Assembly: GCA_910587955.1 (NCBI GenBank)
Contig: CAJUNN010000005.1
Span: 77,618 to 95,699, forward strand
Reading direction: 5' to 3'
DNA length: 18,082 nt
Source of the DNA: an uncultured Lachnospiraceae bacterium
GTDB lineage: Bacteria > Bacillota > Clostridia > Lachnospirales > Lachnospiraceae
Part shown: positions 6,896-12,983 of the stretch, piece by piece
How the letters are laid out: each line of letters begins with the position of its first letter
How positions within the stretch are numbered: the stretch's first letter is position 1
Translations under genes and position numbers: made by a program
Notes under the pieces: model-generated
Told to the model about the DNA's origin: nothing
What the model saw: only the letters and a program-made list of their open reading frames with translations
Databases searched by the model: none

Positions 6896-7609
6896 TTATT
6901 TCTTAAAATATTTCCGGTTGCAGTTTACAAACCGCTCTGTAATCAAGTGCGGGCGGGTGACTGCGCTTCCGATGGAAACCATATCGGCTCCCGCCTCCAG
7001 CACGGTCTCCAGTTCTCCCACTTCCCAGATACGTCCCTCCGCGTTTACCGGAAGAGTGCAAACTTTCTTAATCTCCCGGAGCAGCCCCACATCCGGTCCT
7101 TCTGTCTTGTTAGTGCAGGAATTCCGGGTATATCCGGCCAGGGTGGTGGAGATAATGTCCACACAGCCCGTTTCCTCCGCCTTCACTGCTTCCTCCAGAG
7201 TTGCCAGATCCGCCATAATCGGAAGATCCGGATAAGCCTCTTTGATCCGGTGAAGCAGTTCATCCAGCTCCGCAAACGGCCTGCAGTCGCGGATGGTACA
7301 GTCCAAAGCCAGAATATCACAGCCGGCCTCAATGACTTCCTTTGCCAGCTCAAAGGTGGGCGTGATAAAAATCTCATCCAGGGGATCCCCGTCGCCGAAC
7401 TTCTTGTTGATGCCGATGACCGGCAGCTCGCAGGCTGCTTTCACTGCCCGGATATCCTGGGGCCAGCAGGCCCGCAGACCGTTGGCTCCGCCCATCTGGG
7501 CGCACTTAGCCATGGCAGCCATAAACTCCGGCCCGTACAGGGGAGTATCTTCATATGCCTGGCAGGAGATAACCAATCCGTTTAAAAGCTTTTCTACTGT
7601 TTTGTGCAT
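6896..7609 (-). CDS. nanE: N-acetylmannosamine-6-phosphate 2-epimerase
   Basis: This 237-residue TIM-barrel enzyme interconverts ManNAc-6-P and GlcNAc-6-P in the cytoplasm. Family motifs are present: NGLVISCQA near the N-terminus, GGANGLRA (40-47), PVIGINK with the expected catalytic Lys69, LALDCTIRDCRP, MADLATLEEA, and NAEGRIW with the expected catalytic Glu191, followed by the phosphate-binding VSIGSAVTRP. It is the last gene of the PTS operon, 28 nt after IID. No nanA, nanK, nagA or nagB is nearby. A PTS already delivers a phosphorylated sugar, so a kinase would not be needed. This supports ManNAc rather than intact sialic acid as the transported sugar. Confidence 0.95.
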   Translation of the reverse strand: MHKTVEKLLNGLVISCQAYEDTPLYGPEFMAAMAKCAQMGGANGLRACWPQDIRAVKAACELPVIGINKKFGDGDPLDEIFITPTFELAKEVIEAGCDILALDCTIRDCRPFAELDELLHRIKEAYPDLPIMADLATLEEAVKAEETGCVDIISTTLAGYTRNSCTNKTEGPDVGLLREIKKVCTLPVNAEGRIWEVGELETVLEAGADMVSIGSAVTRPHLITERFVNCNRKYFKK

Positions 7610-7637
7610 AGTCCGTACGCTCCTCCCGTTGTCTTTT

Positions 7638-8465
7638 CTATACCGTCAGAATGGTTGTAAAGTAACCTACGATAGCGACAATCAGGAAGAAGAGCATCAT
7701 CTTATTTACTGTCCATTTCTTCTTCACCATCAGTACATAGGAAATCAGCGCCATAATCAGCACGGACAGTCCCGGCAGCAGGGAATTTAAAATGGAGGCA
7801 ATGTCAATCGACAGATCTCCGCTTGTATACACAAGGCCCACATTTACATGGGTATAGGAAGCCGTTACCGCACCTACTACAATCAGTCCTACGGTCTCCG
7901 CAGCTTTTGTCACCTTATCTTTGATTCCGCCTGCCAGTACCAGCTCTGCCGCATTGGCTCCCGCTTTCACTCCATAGGAGAACAGGAACCAGGTCAGGGG
8001 GAACATGACTGCCAAAAATACAATGACGTAGAACAAGGGCCCAATGATCTCGCCGTTCTTGCAAAGGCCCAGGGCAATACTTAAAAGGATGGGGCACAGG
8101 GTTCCGGGAAGCAGGGAGTCACCGATTCCTGCAAAGGGTCCCATGAGGGCTGTCTTAATGGAGTTGATAAATTCCGGCTGCACGTCTCCGCCCTGAGCCA
8201 TCTCATGTTCCATACCAAGGACAATACCCGGCACAATGCTGCCCAGGAAGGGCTCCGTGTTAAAGAAGATAGAATGGCGCTCCAGCATCTCTTTCTGCGC
8301 CTCCAGATCTCCCGGATACAGCTCTTCGCGCACATCGGCCAGCATCTTTACGATGGCCGGGCCTTCCATACGCTCAAAGTTCTGAACAGACAGATTCCAG
8401 AACATCCAGTCCCAATAGGCTTTGCGAATTGACTTTTTATTCAATACTTTCTTCTCTTCACTCAT
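7638..8465 (-). CDS. PTS mannose/fructose/sorbose-family IID component
   Basis: This 275-residue membrane subunit with IIC forms the sugar channel of a mannose-family PTS. It has the EIID pattern: an N-terminal soluble part with SVQNFERMEGPAI and FFNTEPFLGSIVPG, the conserved LMGPFAGIGDSL segment (about residues 107-118), then several hydrophobic helices to the C-terminus. Length fits the family. Its start is 2 nt after the IIC stop, so the two are probably translationally coupled, as expected for an obligate complex. Substrate is not readable from the sequence; ManNAc or a related hexosamine is inferred from nanE downstream. Confidence 0.94.
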   Translation of the reverse strand: MSEEKKVLNKKSIRKAYWDWMFWNLSVQNFERMEGPAIVKMLADVREELYPGDLEAQKEMLERHSIFFNTEPFLGSIVPGIVLGMEHEMAQGGDVQPEFINSIKTALMGPFAGIGDSLLPGTLCPILLSIALGLCKNGEIIGPLFYVIVFLAVMFPLTWFLFSYGVKAGANAAELVLAGGIKDKVTKAAETVGLIVVGAVTASYTHVNVGLVYTSGDLSIDIASILNSLLPGLSVLIMALISYVLMVKKKWTVNKMMLFFLIVAIVGYFTTILTV

Positions 8466-8467
8466 TT

Positions 8468-9220
8468 TCAGGCCTCCTTTTCCGATGTCTGATACTTCAG
8501 ATATGCGATTACCAGAGCGGCAATTACAATCGGAATCATACCGATATTAGCCACAGAAACCAGGATAAATCCAAGTACAAAGTAAATCAAATCCAGATCC
8601 TTCTTTACCAGGGTCCGCATGAGCAGCATAAATCCTACCAGAGGCAGCATGTTTGCGAAAATCTGCAGAATGTCTGTGAGCCACAGAGGCATAATCTCTA
8701 CCAGCTTCGTTACCAGATCCGCCCCGAAATAGTTGATGACCAGAATGGGGATAAACCGCAGTACGATATTGGTAATCTGTCCCACGATGGGAATACGCGC
8801 TGCCTTATCCAGCTCGCCGCTCTCGATGTAAGCGTCCTGCTTATGTACAAAGAACAGGTTGATGGCGCACAGGCCGTATACGGCGAACACGCCCAGGGTG
8901 GAAAGGGGTACTGCCAGGGCCAGTGCAAACTCGGTTCCGGCACCTGCCGCCATAGCCAGCGGAATACCGATCCAAGAAGCAAAGTTTACGTCCGCAGGCA
9001 TAGCTCCGCCCGGTGTAACCAGTCCGATGTAGAGCATCTGAATGGCCGCTCCCATAATAATGCCCGTCTGTACATCTCCCATAATAATACCAATCACCAT
9101 ACCGGATACCAGCGGTCTGCCAAGTGTATACCAGCCGCCCAGTCCGCCGCACAGTACGGGAGAATAGATAGAACTCATCCAACCAAATAATGCCAGCAAT
9201 AAAGCTTGAAATATACTCAT
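8468..9220 (-). CDS. PTS mannose/fructose/sorbose-family IIC component
   Basis: This 250-residue polytopic membrane protein is of EIIC-Man type. Evidence is the RPLVSGMVIGIIMGDVQTGIIMGA-like region near the N-terminus (split here: RPLVSGMVIG, then DVQTGIIMGA), followed by LYIGLVTPGGAMPADVNFAS and a series of hydrophobic segments up to the C-terminus. It carries the sugar pathway together with IID. It sits third in the operon IIA-IIB-IIC-IID-nanE, starting 12 nt after IIB, with GGAGGG as ribosome site just upstream of the ATG. Confidence 0.94.
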   Translation of the reverse strand: MSIFQALLLALFGWMSSIYSPVLCGGLGGWYTLGRPLVSGMVIGIIMGDVQTGIIMGAAIQMLYIGLVTPGGAMPADVNFASWIGIPLAMAAGAGTEFALALAVPLSTLGVFAVYGLCAINLFFVHKQDAYIESGELDKAARIPIVGQITNIVLRFIPILVINYFGADLVTKLVEIMPLWLTDILQIFANMLPLVGFMLLMRTLVKKDLDLIYFVLGFILVSVANIGMIPIVIAALVIAYLKYQTSEKEA

Positions 9221-9232
9221 AATACCCTCCTT

Positions 9233-9715
9233 TTAAAATTTGTCTTTTACCTCGTCCCACTCAATCCGTCCCTGTTCCGGAACCTGGCTGAAGAATACAT
9301 GGGCGCCCATGGAAACAGCTTCCTTCACTGCCTCTGCCTCTTCCGCAATCAGATTGATGGCGGGATGTACGGCAACGGAACCTTTCCGCTTGGTCATGGG
9401 ACCTACATTCAGCTCCTTGGGAAGCTCCTCCATGGCTTTCAAAAGCTCCACGTACACAACCGGGCTCTTCATCAGCACCATGGTCCTTACGTTATTGTCC
9501 AGCGCCTCCCGGATTTTCGGAAGCGCATCCGGAACGGTAAACACATCCGCTTTCATACTAGGCGGAACCGCTGTCTTAAACACTGTCTTGAGAACTGCAT
9601 TGGTAGCCGTAAACTGATCTACCACAATAATCTCCTGAATGTCATAAGCCTTTACAATTACCGTCATACACTGTCCGTGAATCAGACGATCATCGCAGCG
9701 TACCAAACTAATCAT
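9233..9715 (-). CDS. PTS mannose/fructose/sorbose-family IIB component
   Basis: This 160-residue cytoplasmic phosphocarrier begins with ISLVRCDDRLIHGQ, the EIIB-Man signature. His13 is the expected residue that takes phosphate from IIA and passes it to the sugar. IIVVDQFTATN, VFTVPDAL and VHPAINL match the rest of the fold. The usual RIDDRLIHGQV is slightly altered (RCDDRLIHGQC). The gene is separate rather than fused to IIA, as in B. subtilis-type systems, and lies 22 nt after IIA. Confidence 0.94.
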   Translation of the reverse strand: MISLVRCDDRLIHGQCMTVIVKAYDIQEIIVVDQFTATNAVLKTVFKTAVPPSMKADVFTVPDALPKIREALDNNVRTMVLMKSPVVYVELLKAMEELPKELNVGPMTKRKGSVAVHPAINLIAEEAEAVKEAVSMGAHVFFSQVPEQGRIEWDEVKDKF

Positions 9716-9737
9716 TCTTACTACTCCTTTCTCTCTC

Positions 9738-10148
9738 CTACTCCGAAAACATTTCTTTCATTTTGACAATCTTCATATTGTCTTTCGCACCGGACATGGC
9801 GCTCTCCAGGAATTCATCGTAATCCTCACAAAATTCCCTCTCTGTAACAAGCTGCAGCAAAAGGGGAAGATTCACTCCTGTGATTACGCTTGTATCACAG
9901 GCTGCCAAAGCCGCCGCCGAAGCATTAAAGGGCGTTGCCCCGAACAAATCCGCACAGACTACATACTTGGCGCCCGCCTGTTCATACTTGTCTGTAACCG
10001 CCCGAATCCGTTCACTCAGCTCCAGCATATCTTCTCCCTCCCGGAAGCAGACCACATCAAAATTCTCCTGTTCTCCCACAATCATCTCGACTGCATTGTG
10101 GATTCCCTGGGCGAAATCTGAATGTGTACACACTACAATACCGAACAT
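9738..10148 (-). CDS. PTS mannose/fructose/sorbose-family IIA component
   Basis: This 136-residue cytoplasmic protein is of EIIA-Man fold. The N-terminus MFGIVVCTHSDFAQGI places the phospho-accepting histidine at residue 9. The DLFGATPFNAS segment (about 68-78) and ITGVNLPLLLQL are further family hallmarks. It is the first gene of the operon, with AAAGGAGAG about 6 nt before the ATG, a strong promoter at 10221-10249 and a palindrome between them. It passes phosphate from HPr to IIB. Confidence 0.94.
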   Translation of the reverse strand: MFGIVVCTHSDFAQGIHNAVEMIVGEQENFDVVCFREGEDMLELSERIRAVTDKYEQAGAKYVVCADLFGATPFNASAAALAACDTSVITGVNLPLLLQLVTEREFCEDYDEFLESAMSGAKDNMKIVKMKEMFSE

Positions 10149-10197
10149 TCACACTCTCCTTTCCAAAAACCTTCGATCGCTCCAGTTTTTAATATTT

Positions 10198-10212
10198 TGG
10201 AGTTTTACTCCA
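10198..10212. promoter_or_regulatory. Candidate operator of the PTS-nanE operon
   Basis: TGGAG TTTTA CTCCA is a perfect 5+5+5 palindrome at about +2 to +16 of the predicted transcript. A further half-site (TCCA, 10181-10184) lies nearby. A repressor bound here would block initiation or early elongation. The RpiR protein in this window is a candidate ligand, but no matching palindrome was seen at the rpiR promoter. Confidence 0.45.
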
Positions 10213-10220
10213 TTTCGTTC

Positions 10221-10249
10221 ATAATAGCATAGTATCCCATGGTTGTAAA
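10221..10249 (-). promoter_or_regulatory. Promoter of the PTS-nanE operon
   Basis: On the minus strand TTTACA (10249-10244), a 17-nt spacer and TATTAT (10226-10221) are present, with TGC just before the -10 (extended -10). The predicted start near 10214 lies about 65 nt upstream of IIA. Confidence 0.7.
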
Positions 10250-10488
10250 GTGTTTTTTTAGAATTTTTTCATATATTTTTTATAATATCTTATGCTTTCC
10301 TACATAAAATGTCCGTGATCTTGTAAATTTTGATGCTGTTTTTTACAGTTTATGTTTTTCCATTCTTTTTCTTCACTCCAATTTTTTTATAATTCGTCTC
10401 CATTATCTGTTTTTTTCAAAAAATATCGAGATCATGTCTGAATTTCCATCCCTTCTAATATACTGTGAAAAACGGATTGTTTGAAAAC

Positions 10489-11310
10489 ATGAAACTGGAT
10501 AGGAATTTAAAGAAAATCATCGGAACCGCCGCTCTGCTCACCCTCTCCTACTTCTGCGGCAGGGGCACGGCACAGGTCCTGGACCAAAGCGGCCTTCTGC
10601 CGGCCGCCGGCAGCGCAGGCGGCAGCTGGGGCTTAAGCTTTCAGGAAGAAGGAAAGGCTCCGGCGGCAAACGCCGGCGCCGCTTACCTAAAAGACTTTGA
10701 TACCTACTATATTGAAGAAACGGAAGAAAAACACATTTACCTGACCTTTGACTGCGGCTTTGAAAACGGCAATACCCCGGCCATTCTGGATGCTCTGAAA
10801 AAACACCAGGCCCCGGCCACATTCTTTATCGTGGGAAACTACATGGAAACCAGCCCGGACCTGGTGAAGCGGATGGTAGAGGAAGGGCACACAGTGGGAA
10901 ACCACACGTATCACCACCCGGACATGTCCAAAATCGGAGACAAGGAGGCTTTCCGGAAAGAATTGTCGGACTTGGAAGTCCTCTATGAAGAAACCATCGG
11001 TACGCCCATGACAAAATACTACCGGCCGCCCCAGGGCATCTACAGCGAAGCCAACTTAAAAATGGCAAAGGAACTGGGCTACAAAACCTTCTTCTGGAGC
11101 CTGGCCTATGTGGACTGGTATCAAGATAAACAGCCCTCCCGCGAGGAGGCTTTCTCTAAGCTGATTCCACGGATTCATCCGGGAGCCGTGGTTCTCTTAC
11201 ATAATACTTCTAAGACAAATGGGGAAATTTTGGATGAACTTCTGACGAAATGGGAGGAGCTGGGGTACAGCTTTCATCCCTTAAGCGAATTAATTGAAAA
11301 GTCTCAATGA
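10489..11310 (+). CDS. pdaA: PdaA-like polysaccharide deacetylase
   Basis: This protein has 273 residues from the ATG at 10489, or 281 from a GTG at 10465; neither start has a good ribosome site. The N-terminus carries basic residues then a hydrophobic stretch, which fits a signal peptide or membrane anchor. The NodB-type domain shows LTFDCGFENG with catalytic Asp88, and GHTVGNHTYHHPD with metal-binding His139 and His143. It then has YYRPPQG, FFWSLAYVDW and HPGAVVLLH. TFD followed by Cys-Gly-Phe-Glu-Asn, rather than TFDDGP, and the AYVDW segment resemble B. subtilis PdaA, which makes muramic delta-lactam in spore cortex. This suggests a spore former. A vegetative peptidoglycan deacetylase is the alternative. 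It is transcribed alone, divergent from the PTS operon. Confidence 0.82.
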   Translation: MKLDRNLKKIIGTAALLTLSYFCGRGTAQVLDQSGLLPAAGSAGGSWGLSFQEEGKAPAANAGAAYLKDFDTYYIEETEEKHIYLTFDCGFENGNTPAILDALKKHQAPATFFIVGNYMETSPDLVKRMVEEGHTVGNHTYHHPDMSKIGDKEAFRKELSDLEVLYEETIGTPMTKYYRPPQGIYSEANLKMAKELGYKTFFWSLAYVDWYQDKQPSREEAFSKLIPRIHPGAVVLLHNTSKTNGEILDELLTKWEELGYSFHPLSELIEKSQ

Positions 11311-11927
11311 TAAAAACCGGACGCCGCCCTGCCAAAAGAGCCGGCGTCCATAATTCCCGCACGAAGGGTCCGCGTCTCCCTTTCCCTCCAGATAGATTTC
11401 TTCCAGAATTAGGAAGGCAGAACGCAGCGTCGATCGGAAAGCATTCTTCTCTCCTTCCGCCAGCTTCAGATACTTTCCACAGACATGCCAAGGCAGCGGA
11501 CCGACCGTTCAAACCTGCCGCTCTCCCTGTCTGCCTCTGCCATCCGGCGGTTTAATACGAGAATCCCCAGCGGATTGCCCGGGTTAGGTTCCTGATCCCC
11601 CGGTTTATTCCGCCAGTTCCGCTCCTTCGCTTCTAGAAACCTTAACTCTCTCATATCTCCAGTCTTGGAAAAATCCTCCAACCTGCCTGCTTCTTTTTCC
11701 TTATACCGCTGCCGGATCTCTCTGATCTGCTTCTTTCCCTGCATCCTGTTCCGTGATCCGTCCGCGTTCCGCTCTCAGGGTAAGGAACTGTCCTTTTCGG
11801 GGGCATCCAGCACGATCAGATGGATTCCCGTCACTTTGCTGTTCTCCTGAATCCACCGGAGCCGTTTCTCTACGTCATAGGCATTTGCCTTGCTGATATC
11901 GCAGAAAACGGCTGCCATAGAATCCAT
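11290..11927 (-). pseudogene. Decayed gene of unknown family after tpiA
   Basis: One minus-strand frame reads from 11927 (ATG) through an in-frame TGA at 11777-11775 and on to a second stop at 11468-11466. A single-base shift there continues as YLKLAEGEKNAFRSTLRSAF and then LILEEIYLEGKGDADP, running to a stop at 11290 inside the 3' end of pdaA. All three pieces read like real protein, and the first two are in the same frame, so one nonsense and one frameshift explain the break. The first piece (AVFCDIS, then an amphipathic helix, then IHLIVLD) vaguely resembles part of a receiver fold, but this is weak. I do not recognise the family. The true 5' end may be lost, because the tpi hairpin overlaps it. 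Confidence 0.45.
11319..11349 (+). terminator. Hairpin after pdaA
   Basis: GGACGCCG (11319-11326) pairs perfectly with CGGCGTCC (11342-11349) across a 15-nt loop, 8 nt after the pdaA stop. There is no T-run, so it may only mark the transcript end or stabilise the 3' end. Confidence 0.4.
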
Positions 11928-11940
11928 GGCAACCGTTTTC
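11904..11940 (-). terminator. Hairpin ending the gap-pgk-tpi transcript
   Basis: A 15-bp stem (11904-11918 with 11926-11940, one mismatch) with a 7-nt loop lies 19 nt after the tpiA stop. On the minus strand the closing arm ends in GTTTTC, so the T-run is partly inside the stem. Confidence 0.6.
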
Positions 11941-11959
11941 GCTTTCCAAAATCATTTGC

Positions 11960-12709
11960 TTATTTATAATTTACGATCTTTCCAAAATCCGGTTTCAGCG
12001 CAGCACCGCCTACCAGGCCGCCGTCAATATCTGCCTGGGCAAACAAATCTGCTGCTGTGCCGGCGTTTACAGATCCGCCGTACTGGATGCGGATTGCCTC
12101 GGCAGTTGCCTCATCATAGATTTCCGCAATGCACTTACGGATATCGGCGCACACCTCCTGCGCCTGCTCGGTAGTTGCCGTCTTGCCGGTTCCGATTGCC
12201 CAAATGGGCTCGTAAGCGATAACGGCCGTCTTGGCCTGCTCTGCGGTAATTCCCAGGAAACCAACCTTTACCTGCTGGCGGATAAAGTCCATGGTTACAC
12301 CCTGCTCTCTCTGGGTCAGGGTTTCTCCGCAGCACATGATGGGAGTAATGCCATGCTCAAAGGCCTTGTGCATTTTCTTATTGATATCCTCGTTGGTCTC
12401 TCCGAAGTACTCTCTTCTCTCAGAATGTCCCAGAATCACATATTTCACACCTACATCTGTAAGCATTGCCGGAGAAATCTCGCCTGTGTAAGCACCCTTC
12501 TCCTCAAAATACATATTTTCGGCACCCACCTGGATATTGGAGCCTTTGGCTGCCTCCATCACCGGGATAATGTCAATGGCCGGAACGCAGAACACAACAT
12601 CCACTTCGTCATTTGCCACCAGGGGTTTTAAGGTATTTACCAGTTCTACTGCCTCGCTGGGGGTCATGTTCATCTTCCAGTTTCCGGCGATAATTTTCTT
12701 TCTTGCCAT
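11960..12709 (-). CDS. tpiA: Triosephosphate isomerase
   Basis: This 249-residue TIM-barrel enzyme interconverts dihydroxyacetone phosphate and glyceraldehyde-3-phosphate. Catalytic residues are in place: Asn10 and Lys12 (GNWKMN), His95 (ILGHSERR) and Glu167 (AYEPIWAIGTGKTA). The phosphate-binding IQYGGSVN and the GGLVGGAAL segment are also present. Length is standard. It is third in the gap-pgk-tpi operon, separated from pgk by 274 nt filled by foldback repeats. Its ribosome site AATAGGAGATT lies in the block that also precedes the SIS gene at locus B. A hairpin follows. No gpmI or eno is visible downstream, unlike in many related clusters. Confidence 0.98.
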   Translation of the reverse strand: MARKKIIAGNWKMNMTPSEAVELVNTLKPLVANDEVDVVFCVPAIDIIPVMEAAKGSNIQVGAENMYFEEKGAYTGEISPAMLTDVGVKYVILGHSERREYFGETNEDINKKMHKAFEHGITPIMCCGETLTQREQGVTMDFIRQQVKVGFLGITAEQAKTAVIAYEPIWAIGTGKTATTEQAQEVCADIRKCIAEIYDEATAEAIRIQYGGSVNAGTAADLFAQADIDGGLVGGAALKPDFGKIVNYK

Positions 12710-12729
12710 AATCTTAATCTCCTATTTTT

Positions 12730-12973
12730 AGTTCCGCAGAAACTCATACAGCGCCCTTCACTGGAAGAAATTCCAGCCGCATGATATGTGTCCGCAATTC
12801 CTTCCGGCGCTGTACAGGCTTCTGCTGTTTTTTTAGTTCCGCAGAAACCCATACAGCACCGCTCACTGGAAGAAATCCCGGCCGCGTGATATGCGTCCGC
12901 AATTCCTTCCGGCGCTGTACGGGCTTCTGCTGTTTTTTAGTTCCGCAGAAACCCTACGGAGCCCCTTTTGCTG
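12730..12973 (-). repeat. Foldback repeat locus C, between pgk and tpiA
   Basis: Two full 98-nt units (12730-12827 and 12835-12932, offset 105 nt, with scattered substitutions) and a 35-nt remnant (12939-12973) are present. On the minus strand each full unit pairs GCAGAA/TTCTGC, TACAGCGCC with GGCGCTGTA or GGTGCTGTA, GGAAG/CTTCC, and AATT/AATT in one unit. A weaker GG.CGC/GCG.CC tip is also present. The remnant keeps only the two outer ends. The array runs into TAAAAATAGGAGATT, the tpiA ribosome site. Confidence 0.88.
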
Positions 12974-12983
12974 TTTTCCAGTT

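Larger units (their letters stand above)
10149..10464. other. AT-rich divergent intergenic region
   Basis: This 316-nt region lies between PTS IIA and the deacetylase. It holds the PTS promoter and palindrome listed separately. Further inside is an inverted repeat TGTAAA (10322-10327) / TTTACA (10342-10347). A TATAAT at 10388-10393 on the plus strand might serve the deacetylase but has no good -35. I saw no consensus catabolite-response element and no gene. Confidence 0.6.

Noticed and set aside
6833..7585. Plus-strand open frame of 250 codons opposite nanE
   Set aside because: Shadow of nanE, which has all its catalytic motifs on the minus strand.
8429..9190. Plus-strand open frame of 253 codons opposite PTS IIC
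   Set aside because: Antisense to the IIC gene, rich in His, Gln, Asn and Tyr as expected from reading a hydrophobic gene backwards.
10149..10464. Catabolite-response element upstream of the PTS operon
   Set aside because: No match to the TGWAANCGNTNWCA-type consensus was found. The TGTAAA/TTTACA inverted repeat has the wrong spacing.
10439..10465. Sigma-G-like promoter before pdaA (TGAATT and TATACTG)
   Set aside because: The 14-nt spacing and partial matches are too poor to annotate.
11210..11512. 100-codon minus-strand frame overlapping the pdaA 3' end
   Set aside because: Biased composition; a different frame in the same place reads more like protein and joins the upstream pseudogene pieces.
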